Assembly (NCBI GenBank): GCA_046349515.1
Contig: JAXMCE010000003.1
Span: 186,001-250,000, forward strand
Direction: 5' to 3'
Length of the DNA: 64,000 nt
Source of the DNA: JBGPGW01 sp046349515
GTDB taxonomy: Bacteria > Pseudomonadota > Alphaproteobacteria > CADEGL01
In this document: positions 8,840-17,659 of the stretch, piece after piece
Layout of the letters: each line of letters begins with the position of its first letter
Position numbering within the stretch: the stretch's first letter is position 1
Translations under genes and position numbers: made by a program
The notes under the pieces: model-generated
Seen by the model: only the letters and a program-made list of their open reading frames with translations
Databases searched by the model: none
What the model was told of the DNA's origin: nothing

Positions 8840-9571
8840 ATGAACGTCCTCATCGTCTATGCCCATCCGGAGCCCAAGTCGTTCAATGCAGCGCTCCGCG
8901 ACTTGGCCCAGTCCACGCTCGAGGCCAAGGGCCACCGCGTGCGCGTCTCGGACCTGTACGGCAGCGCGTTCGAAGCGCGCGTCACGCGGCGAGATTTCCT
9001 CGCAGCGAAGGATCCGGCCATGCTCAACATCATCGGCGAGCAGGCGCACGCATGGAAAACGCAAGGCTTCGCCGGCGACATCAAGGCCGAGATCGACAAC
9101 CTGGCCTGGGCCGATTTTGTCATCCTGCAGTTCCCCATCTGGTGGTTCGGCCCACCGGCCGTCGTGAAGGGATGGATGGACCGTGTCTTCGTGCCTGGTT
9201 TCACTTACGGACGCGGCAAGTGGTTCGAGACGGGCGGGCTTGCGGGCAAGCGCGCCATGCTGTCCGTGACCGTCGATGCGAGCCGCGAAGCCTACAGCGC
9301 GCAGGGGCGCTACGGCGGCCTCGAGGTCTTGCTATGGCCGGTCAATGTGAGCCTCCGCTTCGTCGGTTTCGATGTGTTGCGACCCTTCTGTGCGGCCAAG
9401 GTTTCCGAGTCCGAGGAGTCGCGGCGCCGCTCGCTCGAAGCCTATGCGGCACGGCTCCGCGGGATCGACGGTGAGGCGCCGCTCGCCTTTCATGCGGCGT
9501 CGGACTTTGGCGAGGATGATCTTTTGAAGCCCGGAATCGCTTCGATGGTGCCATCGATGCGGACGGCCTGA
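8840..9571 (+). CDS. NAD(P)H dehydrogenase (quinone), flavodoxin-like fold (NQO1/MdaB family)
   Basis: 243 residues starting MNVLIVYAHPEPKSFNAAL, the phosphate-binding loop of the NQO family, and containing FPIWWFGPPAVVKGWMDRVF, the conserved flavin/substrate segment. Family enzymes reduce quinones or other electrophiles with NAD(P)H and FAD/FMN in the cytoplasm. ATG at 8840 aligns with the family start and has CGCGGAG just upstream; the in-frame start at 8801 would add an unrelated tail. It is divergent from the FAD oxidase at 8708 with 131 bases between, and followed after 15 bases by the TauE-type exporter. Confidence 0.85.
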   Translation: MNVLIVYAHPEPKSFNAALRDLAQSTLEAKGHRVRVSDLYGSAFEARVTRRDFLAAKDPAMLNIIGEQAHAWKTQGFAGDIKAEIDNLAWADFVILQFPIWWFGPPAVVKGWMDRVFVPGFTYGRGKWFETGGLAGKRAMLSVTVDASREAYSAQGRYGGLEVLLWPVNVSLRFVGFDVLRPFCAAKVSESEESRRRSLEAYAARLRGIDGEAPLAFHAASDFGEDDLLKPGIASMVPSMRTA

Positions 9572-9586
9572 GCGGGGCCTTCTCTC

Positions 9587-10306
9587 TTGGGCGGCTACAC
9601 TCTCCTCGACGTGGCGTTTGCGTCCGCGATCATGGCGCTCGGCGGCGCTGTCCAGCGTGCGGCGGGGTTTGGCGTGGCCCTCATCGTCGTGCCGCCCTTG
9701 GCGCTCATCGACGAAAGCCTGGTGCCGGGGCCGATGCTCGTCGCGGCGGGCACGCTGTCGGCCTTCATGGCTTGGCGCGGATGGGGCGAGTTGCGCGCAA
9801 AGGAGGTCGTGCCCTCCGCCATCGGTCTCGTGCTCGGCTCTGTTCTCGCGGCTGTCGCGCTCACGCTCATCGCGCGGGACAACCTGCCCTACGTCTTCGG
9901 GGCCATGATCCTTCTCGCGGTCGGAGCCAGCCTTTCGGGCCTGAGGCCGCCCTTCACGACGGCCAGCTTGCTCGGCGCCGGCGCGGCGGGCGGCTTCATG
10001 GGAACCATCGCCGGCCCGCACGGGCCGCCCATCGCGCTCGTCTACCAGCACCATGAAGGGATCAAAGTACGCCCGGCCTTGGGCGCGTTCTTCGCCCTTG
10101 CCGCGCTTATTTCGCTCGCAGCCTTGAGCGCCGTCGATCGCTTCGGATGGGCCCAGGGGCTGGTCGGCCTCGGCCTCATCCCTGGCGCGTTCGTCGGCTA
10201 CGCGGTCGGCGCGCCGATCGGCCGCTGGTTCGACCGCGGGCGGTTGCGCATGGCGATCCTCGCGATCTCGGCCGCGAGCGCGCTCGCGCTCATCATCAAG
10301 GGTTGA
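9587..10306 (+). CDS. TauE/SafE (TSUP) family membrane transporter
   Basis: 239 residues, almost entirely hydrophobic, with the family hallmark QRAAGFG near residue 23 and a second related loop (GTIAGPHGPPIALVYQ) in the second half, the duplicated arrangement of TSUP exporters of sulfite, sulfoacetate or other anions. The likely start is TTG at 9587 because it puts the hallmark at the usual distance from the N-terminus; the ATG at 9632 would cut the first helix. No strong ribosome site is visible, so coupling to the upstream quinone reductase is likely. Its last 11 bases overlap the end of the convergent thioesterase gene. Confidence 0.8.
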   Translation: MGGYTLLDVAFASAIMALGGAVQRAAGFGVALIVVPPLALIDESLVPGPMLVAAGTLSAFMAWRGWGELRAKEVVPSAIGLVLGSVLAAVALTLIARDNLPYVFGAMILLAVGASLSGLRPPFTTASLLGAGAAGGFMGTIAGPHGPPIALVYQHHEGIKVRPALGAFFALAALISLAALSAVDRFGWAQGLVGLGLIPGAFVGYAVGAPIGRWFDRGRLRMAILAISAASALALIIKG

Positions 10307-10817
10307 CCGGCCCCATCGCCGCGCGCCGCCCGCCCTTCCGGATCCCGATCGCCTTGTAGGTGTGCGGCGGCAGAGGCAAGTCCTTGTGCGTTTCCCACAT
10401 CTCCGCCAGCGCGTCCAGCCGGTCCTGGGGTATCGGTGTGCCGCGCCGGGTCGCGGTCGAGATATGGAGCTCCAGACTCTCCGCCGTTGCCGCCACGTAG
10501 TTCTCGTCGTCGTTGTGCATGGCGATCAGGTAGTGGATGAGCTTGTCGCTGTAGTCGATGAGCTGGACCGTGTAGCGAAGATTGGCCCCGCGCCGCACTT
10601 CGCGGAGGAAGGTGATGTTCCAGTGGAGCGCATAGATCGAAAAGCCGAGATGGTGGGCCGAGGCATAGCCGAGTTTGATGTATTTGAAGAATTCATCGGC
10701 TGCCTCGGCCGTGGCCGCGGCGTAGGACAGCACGCCGATATGATCGTTCTTGTCGATCCATTCCGGCTTCACCGTCCCGCGATAGAGCGTGAGCGGCGCT
10801 TCGACACGATTGCTCAT
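10296..10817 (-). CDS. Acyl-CoA thioesterase, hotdog fold (carnitinyl/betainyl-CoA thioesterase-like)
   Basis: 173 residues with the 4HBT-type opening VKPEWIDKNDHIGVLSYAAATAEAADEF, where the aspartate/asparagine before HIG is the usual catalytic area, and a long hotdog helix followed by strands. The pattern recalls the thioesterases that accompany carnitine and betaine degradation (the C-terminal part of fused L-carnitine dehydrogenases). It is the last gene of a leftward group with two small barrel proteins and an FAD oxidase. Enzyme class is fairly safe; substrate is inferred only. Confidence 0.75.
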   Translation of the reverse strand: MSNRVEAPLTLYRGTVKPEWIDKNDHIGVLSYAAATAEAADEFFKYIKLGYASAHHLGFSIYALHWNITFLREVRRGANLRYTVQLIDYSDKLIHYLIAMHNDDENYVAATAESLELHISTATRRGTPIPQDRLDALAEMWETHKDLPLPPHTYKAIGIRKGGRRAAMGPVNP

Positions 10818-10828
10818 GGCCGCCGGGA

Positions 10829-11140
10829 CTACTCTACGGCCGCGCCGACCTTGTGATAGGTCGAGTAAGGTTTCTTCGCGAAGTAGGCGTGGAAGCCTCC
10901 GACGGCCTTCTTCATGTAGGGGCTCCGCTCATTGGCGCGGATCGCCGCCATGGATGTCCACAGCGTGATCGAGAGCACTTCGCAGGTTTTTGTATCGACC
11001 AACATGTAGCCGGAGTGGAAACCCTTCTGCTTCTTGTAGCCGGCCGTGCGCGGTCCCCACTGCTTCATGGCGATGCGGAGCTTCGACTTCTTCATCTTCA
11101 CGTGCATCACGCGCGCGACTTTGGGTTTGCGTTTGGCCAT
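10829..11140 (-). CDS. Small dimeric alpha/beta-barrel protein (ABM-like) copy 2
   Basis: 103 residues starting MAKRKPKVARVMHVKMKKSKL. The SITLWTSMAAIRAN segment resembles the strand-helix motif of antibiotic-biosynthesis-monooxygenase (ABM) dimeric alpha/beta barrels. It shares most positions with the 102-residue neighbour at 11275-11583, including QW, YKxxKGF, VDxKT, SITLWT, AAxRAN and YFxxKP. The start at 11140 is supported by the alignment to that copy. Function unknown; members of the fold act as small oxygenases, isomerases or stress proteins. Basic N-terminus noted. It ends 11 bases before the thioesterase start. Confidence 0.7.
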   Translation of the reverse strand: MAKRKPKVARVMHVKMKKSKLRIAMKQWGPRTAGYKKQKGFHSGYMLVDTKTCEVLSITLWTSMAAIRANERSPYMKKAVGGFHAYFAKKPYSTYHKVGAAVE

Positions 11141-11274
11141 TGCTGTCCCCCGGTGCGAACGGCGCCGCCCGGGGTGGGCGGCGCATCCGCACGCATCGTA
11201 GCCAGCCCCCGCGCGCGCGGCCAGGGGCCTTGAGCCGCCGGGACCGAACGATCGCCGCCCCGTTCCGGGCGCGG

Positions 11275-11583
11275 CTACTCGATCGCAGCGCGGATGCGAT
11301 GGTGTGTGGGCTTGGGCTTCCGGGAGAAGTACCGGCCGAAATCGCCGAGCGTCGCCTTGAGCACGGTCCGCGCATTGGCCCGCATGGCGGCCTGGTTGGT
11401 CCAGAGGGTGATGGATTGGATCTCGCCCGTCTTGGAATCGACGATGAGGTACGCGCCGCGGAAACCCTTGGAGGCTTTGTAAGCCGGGCCGTAGGCGCTC
11501 CACTGGTGGATCGCTTCCTTGAGCGTCGGCTTCTTCAAGCGTCCGCGCATGATGCGGGCATAGGTCGGTTGGCGTCGGGCCAT
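11275..11583 (-). CDS. Small dimeric alpha/beta-barrel protein (ABM-like) copy 1
   Basis: 102 residues, MARRQPTYARIMRGRLKKPTL at the start and SITLWTNQAAMRAN in the middle, clearly paralogous to the next gene downstream. The ABM-like barrel assignment rests on the strand-helix motif and size. It lies 21 bases after the FAD oxidase stop in the same direction, so it is probably co-expressed with that oxidase. 134 bases separate it from copy 2. No catalytic residues can be assigned with confidence. Confidence 0.7.
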   Translation of the reverse strand: MARRQPTYARIMRGRLKKPTLKEAIHQWSAYGPAYKASKGFRGAYLIVDSKTGEIQSITLWTNQAAMRANARTVLKATLGDFGRYFSRKPKPTHHRIRAAIE

Positions 11584-11604
11584 GGTGTTCCTCGTGTTGT
11601 CGGA

Positions 11605-12906
11605 TCAGAACGGCAGGGAGTCGCGGAAGGCGTAGTAGCGGACGACGCTCGGAAGGAACCAGGGCTCGCCGCGATAGAGCGGCGCGCTCGGGAAGCTGCG
11701 CTCGTCGAACGCGGTCGCGGCCTCGGCCCGGCCGAGAAGGCGCAGGGCCAGTTTGTGTCCGAGATAGGTGCCGAGCGGGATTCCCGTGCCGCAGCAGCCG
11801 ACCGCGAAGTGGACGCCGTCGCGGACGCCGATATGCGGCAGCATGTCGAAGGTGAAGGCGAACTTGCCGTCCCAGCAGCGGCTGATGCGCACGGGGGCGA
11901 GCGCCGGAAAGAGCTTCACGAAATGGTCGCGAAGCTTTCGCGCGGCAGTGGCGAGGTCGGGCTCGCGCCGCCCCGCCCGTCCGCCGTAAATGAGGCGCGT
12001 GCCGTCCGGCGTCGGCTGGATGTGGAAGACGACCTTGTGCGTGTCGATGACGGGCCGTCCTCCGGGCACGATGCGGGCGATGAGCGCCGGGTCCACGGGC
12101 TCGGTCGCGAGTGCGAACGTGTTCACAGGGATGAGCCGCCGCCTCAGGTATTCGAAGACCGGACCGTCGCGACCGGTATAGGCGTTGGTCGCGACGATGG
12201 TCTCGCGCGCGAGGACCGTTCCGCGTGTGGTGCCGACGGCGAAACCGCCGCCATCGCGCTCGATGCCCGTGACGCGCGTCTCGGGCGCAAGCGTGGCGCC
12301 GGCCGCGAGCGTGCGCTCGAGAAGCCCCCGATGGTAGAGAGCGCCGTGGAGATAGCCGGGTCCGTGGACGACCTGGCCGCCGCAATACCGGTCGGTGCCG
12401 ACATGGCGGTGCTGCTCCGCAGGGGGCACCATGTCGGCTTCGTAGCCGACGTGGCGGCGAAGCGAATCGACCTCGCGCGCGAGACCCTCGTAGGCGCGGG
12501 GGCTGTGCGCCGCGTAGTAGCGCCCCGTGCGTTTGAAGTGGCAGGCGATCTGCTCCGTCCGGATCACCTCGTCGAGGTGCTCGATGGCGAGGGCCGCCTC
12601 CCGGTAGAACGAAGTGGCGCGCGTGACGCCGTGCTTCTCGGCGAGGGAGGCGAAGCTCCATTTGAGGGTCCGGCTGACGTTGCCGGCGTTCCGGGTGCTC
12701 GCACCCTGGCCGGGCCGTCCCGCTTCGAGGATCAACACCGATCGCCCTGCCCGGGCAAGGGCCAAGGCCGCCGCGAGCCCCGTATAGCCGGAGCCCACGA
12801 TGGCGACATCCGTCCGCGCTGGCAGCGCCCGTTCGTCCGACGCCATCGGGGGCGCATCGAGCCACCAGTAGGGATCGGTCGAGAAGTCGGGGGCAAAGAT
12901 CGACAT
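11605..12906 (-). CDS. FAD-dependent amine/amino-acid oxidoreductase (DAO fold, PuuB/OrdL-like) 2
   Basis: 433 residues, paralogous to the oxidase at 7413-8708 (shared PYWW lead, RNAGNVSRT versus RNVGLVTRM after the FAD motif, ACHFKRTGRY versus ACHFQLSGRF). The dinucleotide motif VAIVGSGYTGLAAALALARAG lies about residues 33-53, and CCGTGIPLGTYLGHK near the C-terminus closes the FAD site. ATG at 12906 is chosen since it gives the same lead length as the paralogue; an upstream in-frame ATG at 12927 is possible. It heads a leftward group with two ABM-like proteins and a thioesterase and is divergent from an enoyl-CoA hydratase. Confidence 0.84.
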   Translation of the reverse strand: MSIFAPDFSTDPYWWLDAPPMASDERALPARTDVAIVGSGYTGLAAALALARAGRSVLILEAGRPGQGASTRNAGNVSRTLKWSFASLAEKHGVTRATSFYREAALAIEHLDEVIRTEQIACHFKRTGRYYAAHSPRAYEGLAREVDSLRRHVGYEADMVPPAEQHRHVGTDRYCGGQVVHGPGYLHGALYHRGLLERTLAAGATLAPETRVTGIERDGGGFAVGTTRGTVLARETIVATNAYTGRDGPVFEYLRRRLIPVNTFALATEPVDPALIARIVPGGRPVIDTHKVVFHIQPTPDGTRLIYGGRAGRREPDLATAARKLRDHFVKLFPALAPVRISRCWDGKFAFTFDMLPHIGVRDGVHFAVGCCGTGIPLGTYLGHKLALRLLGRAEAATAFDERSFPSAPLYRGEPWFLPSVVRYYAFRDSLPF

Positions 12907-12992
12907 GCGATCCCACTCTAACGACATGGATGCGCACCGGCCAGACGGCCTTCTATAATCGGTGCGATACTCATCGCTCCAAGGGGGATTCC

Positions 12993-13817
12993 ATGGCGAA
13001 GAAGACCACGAAGAAGGACAAGCGCATTCTCGTGAAGAAGGACGGCCACATCGCGTGGATGATCTTCAACCGTCCCGATGTCTTGAACGCCATGATGATC
13101 GAGACCTGGGCGCTCATGGACCGTCTCCTCGCGGAGCTGGGCGAGGACAAGAAGATCCGCTGTCTCATCATGACGGGTGAGGGGCGCGCCTTCATGGCGG
13201 GTGCCGACATCGCGGACCTGAAGCGTCACAACAGGATGATTAAGGAGGGTAAGCTTTCGGGTGCCGATCTTCGCGACATGGTGCACATCGCGCAAAGCAC
13301 CTCGCGCCGCGTGCAGAGCCTCAATTTCCCCGTCATCGCGGCGGTTAACGGCTACGCCGTGGGCGCCGGCTGCGAGGTGGCGATCGGCTGCGACCTCGTG
13401 GTCGCCGACGAGACGGCCAAGTTCGGGTTTCCCGAGGTGACGGTCGGCGCCTGCATCACGAATGCGGGTACGTTCCTCCTGCCTCGGAAGGTGGGTTTGA
13501 GCCGCGCGAAGCGTCTCGCCTTCACGGGCGAGTTCATCGACACGAAGGAGGCCTACCGCATCGGCCTCGTCGATGAGATCGCGCCCAAGGGCAAGGTCCG
13601 GCAGGTGGCGGAGAAGCTCGCGCGACGAATCGCGAGCCGCGCGCCCGTCGTCGTCCAGCTCCACAAGACGATGCTCGACCGGGCGCAGGAATCCTCGCTC
13701 GAGATGGCGCTCGCCATGGAGACGGAATCGGTCGTGGCCTCCATGCTGACCGAGGATCTTCAGGAGGGTTCGACGGCGTTCTTCGAGAAGCGCGAGCCCA
13801 AGTTCAAGGGACGCTAG
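12993..13817 (+). CDS. Enoyl-CoA hydratase/isomerase family protein 1
   Basis: 274 residues of crotonase fold. The oxyanion-hole segments are GRAFMAGADI (about 65-73) and YAVGAGCE; both catalytic glutamates of the hydratase type are present at positions 128 (GAGCE) and 148 (GFPEV). It is therefore likely an active hydratase adding water to an enoyl-CoA. ATG at 12993 has AAGGGGG at 12981-12987; the N-terminus is lysine-rich. It is divergent from the FAD oxidase and its stop codon overlaps that of the convergent PhyH gene. Confidence 0.88.
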   Translation: MAKKTTKKDKRILVKKDGHIAWMIFNRPDVLNAMMIETWALMDRLLAELGEDKKIRCLIMTGEGRAFMAGADIADLKRHNRMIKEGKLSGADLRDMVHIAQSTSRRVQSLNFPVIAAVNGYAVGAGCEVAIGCDLVVADETAKFGFPEVTVGACITNAGTFLLPRKVGLSRAKRLAFTGEFIDTKEAYRIGLVDEIAPKGKVRQVAEKLARRIASRAPVVVQLHKTMLDRAQESSLEMALAMETESVVASMLTEDLQEGSTAFFEKREPKFKGR

Positions 13818-14650
13818 CCGTCCCGTCGCCACACTTCGGGGAAGAGCGCGCCGCCGATCGGCGCGCCCGAGGCCAGTTCGCAGTCGGGGAAGGGCGGGCC
13901 CAGCTGGTCGTGCTTGTCGCCGGCGTAGACCGCGTCGTCGCCGCTATAGCGCATGATGATCGCGCGCCGCGGTCGCGACGTCCGGTTGCCCGGCGCGCCG
14001 TGGACCACATGACCGTGGAAGACAAGGCAATCGCCCGGCGCCATGTCCCAGGCCAGGATGCTGAACTCGCCCCGGCGCGAGTCGAAATCGGGCATGCGCT
14101 CGAAGCCGGGGAGCGTGAGGTCGTAGTACTCGGTCGGGTTCGAGAAATTCTTGGGCACGAATTTCTTCCCCCAGCGGTGCGATCCGGCGACGAACTCGAG
14201 GCGATTCTCCCGGCTGATCGAATCGAGTGGAACCCAGACGCTCGCGACCTGGTCGCCCTCGATGGGCCAATAGGGAACGTCCTGGTGCCAGGGCGTCGTC
14301 GCCTCCGTGCCCGGGTCCTTGACCATGATGTTGTCGAAGAACAGGTGGACGCGCGTCGCGCGCATGAGCGTGGCCGCGATCGCCGCGGCCGGTGAATGGA
14401 AGGCGAAGTCCCGGTATTCGCCGATGCGCCGCCAGCTGCAGGAATCTTGGAAGAAGCCGCCCCGTGCCGCATCGCCGCCGTAATACTTGAACCGGTGCCC
14501 GGGCGAGGATTTATTGCGCTCGATCCCGCGCGCCGCGATGTCGAGCCAGCGAGGTTCGATGAGGCCGCGAAGGCAGACAGCGCCGTCCCGCTCATAGGCC
14601 GCGATCACATCCTCGCCGATGGCCAGCGCTTGGGCAGCGAGCGCGCTCAT
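13814..14650 (-). CDS. Phytanoyl-CoA dioxygenase (PhyH) family protein 1
   Basis: 278 residues of the Fe(II)/2-oxoglutarate dioxygenase PhyH family. The metal triad is visible: HxD in TPWHQDVPYW and the distal histidine in FHGHVVHGAPGN; an arginine-rich SRPRRAII follows, suited to binding 2-oxoglutarate. The family hydroxylates small molecules or CoA esters and sometimes removes N-methyl or halogen groups. It is the last of three adjacent paralogues on the minus strand, 16 bases after the second. Its stop overlaps the stop of the convergent hydratase. The substrate is unknown. Confidence 0.88.
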   Translation of the reverse strand: MSALAAQALAIGEDVIAAYERDGAVCLRGLIEPRWLDIAARGIERNKSSPGHRFKYYGGDAARGGFFQDSCSWRRIGEYRDFAFHSPAAAIAATLMRATRVHLFFDNIMVKDPGTEATTPWHQDVPYWPIEGDQVASVWVPLDSISRENRLEFVAGSHRWGKKFVPKNFSNPTEYYDLTLPGFERMPDFDSRRGEFSILAWDMAPGDCLVFHGHVVHGAPGNRTSRPRRAIIMRYSGDDAVYAGDKHDQLGPPFPDCELASGAPIGGALFPEVWRRDG

Positions 14651-14666
14651 CCTCGCGCGCCTGCTG

Positions 14667-15512
14667 TTACGCCGCGGCGTGCGCGCGAGGCCACACTTTG
14701 GGGAAGATCGCCTCGTCCACGAGCCGCTCGCCGTTCTTGAAGGCGCGGCCCTCGATGCGCGGCTCGACTTCCACTTTCCGCGCGGCGTAGACGCAATCGT
14801 CGCCGAGCCAGGTGGTCTGGAGCGCCCGGCGCTGGATCGGCAGCGTGTTGCCGGCGGCGCCGTGCAGCATCATCGGCTGGAAGGCGATGCAGTCGCCCGG
14901 CTCCATGTCCCAGGACAGGATGTCGTATTGCGCGCGGTTGGCCTCCACGTCCGGTGCCGGCTCGAACTCGGGGCCGAGGCCCTCGGGGACGCGATTGCCC
15001 TTGATGAGCACCGGGACGTAGTTCTTGCCCCAGCGGTGCGAGCCGCGCACGAAGGAGAGACACGTCGCCTTCGTTACGGGATCGATGGGTATCCACAGCA
15101 CGATGATCTTCTGGCCGTCGACGTTGTAGTAGACCTGGTCTTGATGCCAAGTCGTGGCCTTCACCGTCCCCGGCTTCTTCACGAAGATGCCGTCGAAGAA
15201 ATAGTTGATCTGCTTCGAGCGCGTGAGCCTGGCCGCGACAGCGGCGCCGGGGCTCTCCTCCGCGAAGCGCTTGAGGACCGGGATGTGCCGCCAGACGTAG
15301 TAGTCGGTGAAGAAAAATCCCGGGTCGCCTGGATCGGACTGCACGCGGCCGTAGGGCCCGGGCTTGGCGAGACCCTGCTCGATTCCGTCCGCGATCTGTT
15401 TGCGCCACGTCTCGGAAAAAATGCCGCGAAGGCAGATGGCGCCGTCCGTCTCGTAGCGGCGAACGTCGTCTTCGGTGATCTTGAATAGTGTCGTGTCGAT
15501 CTCAACGCTCAT
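14667..15512 (-). CDS. Phytanoyl-CoA dioxygenase (PhyH) family protein 2
   Basis: 281 residues with the iron ligands in TTWHQDQVYYN and FQPMMLHGAAGN, and the shared segment LSFVRGSHRWGKNYVPV, close to LEFVAGSHRWGKKFVPK of copy 1. All three tandem copies start with a variant of a YxxDGAxCLRG segment. An active 2-oxoglutarate-dependent hydroxylase is likely. It lies 97 bases after copy 3 and 16 before copy 1 in one leftward run. Confidence 0.88.
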   Translation of the reverse strand: MSVEIDTTLFKITEDDVRRYETDGAICLRGIFSETWRKQIADGIEQGLAKPGPYGRVQSDPGDPGFFFTDYYVWRHIPVLKRFAEESPGAAVAARLTRSKQINYFFDGIFVKKPGTVKATTWHQDQVYYNVDGQKIIVLWIPIDPVTKATCLSFVRGSHRWGKNYVPVLIKGNRVPEGLGPEFEPAPDVEANRAQYDILSWDMEPGDCIAFQPMMLHGAAGNTLPIQRRALQTTWLGDDCVYAARKVEVEPRIEGRAFKNGERLVDEAIFPKVWPRAHAAA

Positions 15513-15609
15513 GGCCGGTCCCGCTGTTCCGTGTCCCTCGTATCTTATGCGGAGCTTGCCCGTGCGTGCCAGGGGGTGCCGCGCCGCCTTGGTTCATGCG
15601 CGGGACCGC

Positions 15610-16461
15610 TCACGCGCGTGGCCAGACGCGTGGGAAATGGGGCCCGTCGAACCGCGCGCCCGGCTTGAGGCCGGCGTGGCGAAGGTCAGGGTCGGTGCCC
15701 CCGAGCTTGTCCGGCTGGTAGATCGCGTCGTCGCCCGTGAAGCGCGCCGCGAGCACCCGCAGGCGCTGTCCGTCCGCCAAATTGCCCGAGCCGCCATGGA
15801 GCACCATGCCTGAGAAGGCAAGGCAGTCGCCCGGCTCCATGGCCCATGCGGCGATGTCGTAGCGTTCGGGATGGGCGTCGATGTCGGGGATGCGTTCGAG
15901 CACGCGTTCGGTCTCGCTCCGCGCATCGCGCGCCGTCTCGAAGGCGTGTACGCCCTGTCCCTCCGCGAAGAAGCTCTCGCGATAGTAGATGGCATTGGTT
16001 CCATGCGAGCCGCGCAGAAATTCGAGTGCGCTTGCCCGCGGCACGGGATCGAGCGGAACCCAAAGGCTCACCACATGCGCGCCCTCGACGCACCAGTAAG
16101 GCACGTCCTGATGCCAGGGCGTGCGCGCCTTGGTGCCCGCTGTCCGATAGAACATGCTGTCGTAGAAGATGCGCGCGGTCCGGGAGCCCATGAGCCGCGC
16201 GGCCATCGCACCCGCAGGCGACTCGCGGTAGAAGCGCTCATACTCCGGGATACGCTCCCAGCTCACGACGTCGTTGAGGAAGACGTGTCCCAGCTCGTCC
16301 TTGGCATACGTGTGGGCGTAGGGGCCGGGGCTTGCCATGTTGCGCTCGGCGCCGGCGCGCAAGAGCTCGATCCAATCGGAATCGAAGATGTGGCGGAGGC
16401 ACACGACGCCGTCGCGGTGGTAGGCGTCGAGGTCGGCCTCGGTCACTTCGGACACGTGCAT
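15610..16461 (-). CDS. Phytanoyl-CoA dioxygenase (PhyH) family protein 3
   Basis: 283 residues with the HxD in TPWHQDVPYW and the distal histidine in FSGMVLHGGSGN. It keeps the YHRDGVVCLRHIF opening shared with the other two copies, but the segment after LEFLRGSHG is different and longer (about 30 residues), so its substrate pocket probably differs. The ATG at 16461 is used; a TTG directly before it is less likely. TAAGGAG just upstream combines the stop of the M20 gene with the ribosome site, tying the two genes together. Confidence 0.87.
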   Translation of the reverse strand: MHVSEVTEADLDAYHRDGVVCLRHIFDSDWIELLRAGAERNMASPGPYAHTYAKDELGHVFLNDVVSWERIPEYERFYRESPAGAMAARLMGSRTARIFYDSMFYRTAGTKARTPWHQDVPYWCVEGAHVVSLWVPLDPVPRASALEFLRGSHGTNAIYYRESFFAEGQGVHAFETARDARSETERVLERIPDIDAHPERYDIAAWAMEPGDCLAFSGMVLHGGSGNLADGQRLRVLAARFTGDDAIYQPDKLGGTDPDLRHAGLKPGARFDGPHFPRVWPRA

Positions 16462-16468
16462 CAACTCC

Positions 16469-17656
16469 TTAGGCGCGGCCGTCGAGGAACCGCCGGGCCG
16501 ATGCCAAGAGCACGGCGGCGCCGACGGGGATCGCGCGCTCGTCGACGGCGAATTCCGGATGATGCAGGGGATGGCTCATGCCGAGCGCCTCGTTGCGGGT
16601 GCCGAGGCGGAACATCTTGGCCGGGATCTTCTGTCCGTAATAGGCGAAGTCCTCGCTGCCCATCGACGGGCGCGCGATCTCGACGATTGCGTCCGTGCCG
16701 AGAGTCTCGGCCGCCGCGCGGCGCACGAGATCGGTCAAGGCCGGATCGTTGTAGGTGACAGGCTCCCCTGGATGGGTGTCGAACCGGGCCCGCGCCCCGT
16801 TCGCCCGCGCCACCTGGTCCGCGATCTCCTCGATCATGCGCGCGACCTCGCCGCGAAGTTTCTCATCGAGGATGCGGAACGTGCCCTCGATGACGGCCTT
16901 GTCCGCGATGATGTTCTTGGCGGTCCCGGCGTGGAACTTGCCGATCGTGACGACGACGGGCTCCAAGGGATCGGTGCGCCGGCTCCGGACCTTTTGCAGC
17001 TCGGTCACGATCGCGGCGCCCGCGGCGATCGTGTCCTGGCCGAGATGGGGCCGCGCCGCGTGGCTCGCCTTGCCCTCGACCGTGATCGTGAATTCCTGGC
17101 CTCCGGCGAGCAGGGCACCCGGCCGCACGCCGATCTTGCCGGCCGGAATGTCGGGATCGACATGGAGCGACAGGATGGCCTCGACGCCCTCGATATGCCC
17201 GGCCTTGATGACCTCGGGCGCCCCGAGGGGCTCGGCTTCTTCCGCCGGCTGGAAGATGCAGCGAACGATGCCCGCCCAATCGGCGCGCGTCGCGTGGAGC
17301 TGGATCGCCACGCCCGCCACGATCGAGGTGTGGACGTCGTGCCCGCAGGCGTGCATCACGCCCGGGTTCTTCGAGGAGAAGGAGAGGTCCGGTCGCTTCT
17401 CATGGATGGGCAGCGCGTCCATATCGCCGCGGATGGCGAGCGTCCGGCCTGGCTTGGTCCCTCGAATGGTCGCGACGAGGCCGGTGTTGAAGACGGGCGT
17501 AACCTCGGTGATGCCGGCATCCGCCAGCGTCTTCTGGACGAGCGCCGCCGTCGCGCGCTCCTCGTGGCTCAGTTCCGGATTGTGGTGGATCGCCCGGCGG
17601 AGCGCGACCATCCGCCCGCCGAGCGCTGTTGGAATCCCGGGGGCAGAGTCCGTCAT
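16469..17656 (-). CDS. M20-family amidohydrolase/deacylase (HipO-like)
   Basis: 395 residues of the M20D aminoacylase/hippurate hydrolase group. Metal-site residues are in place: MHACGHDVH with Cys104 and His106, FQPAEEAE with the catalytic/metal glutamates, and a histidine in HHPEF near the C-terminus; LAIRGDMDALPI precedes them. Family enzymes cleave N-acyl bonds of amino acids in the cytoplasm. It begins three bases after the racemase-like gene stop and ends at the ribosome site of PhyH 3, so it is in one transcript with both. The N-acyl substrate is unknown. Confidence 0.88.
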   Translation of the reverse strand: MTDSAPGIPTALGGRMVALRRAIHHNPELSHEERATAALVQKTLADAGITEVTPVFNTGLVATIRGTKPGRTLAIRGDMDALPIHEKRPDLSFSSKNPGVMHACGHDVHTSIVAGVAIQLHATRADWAGIVRCIFQPAEEAEPLGAPEVIKAGHIEGVEAILSLHVDPDIPAGKIGVRPGALLAGGQEFTITVEGKASHAARPHLGQDTIAAGAAIVTELQKVRSRRTDPLEPVVVTIGKFHAGTAKNIIADKAVIEGTFRILDEKLRGEVARMIEEIADQVARANGARARFDTHPGEPVTYNDPALTDLVRRAAAETLGTDAIVEIARPSMGSEDFAYYGQKIPAKMFRLGTRNEALGMSHPLHHPEFAVDERAIPVGAAVLLASARRFLDGRA

Positions 17657-17659
17657 GGT

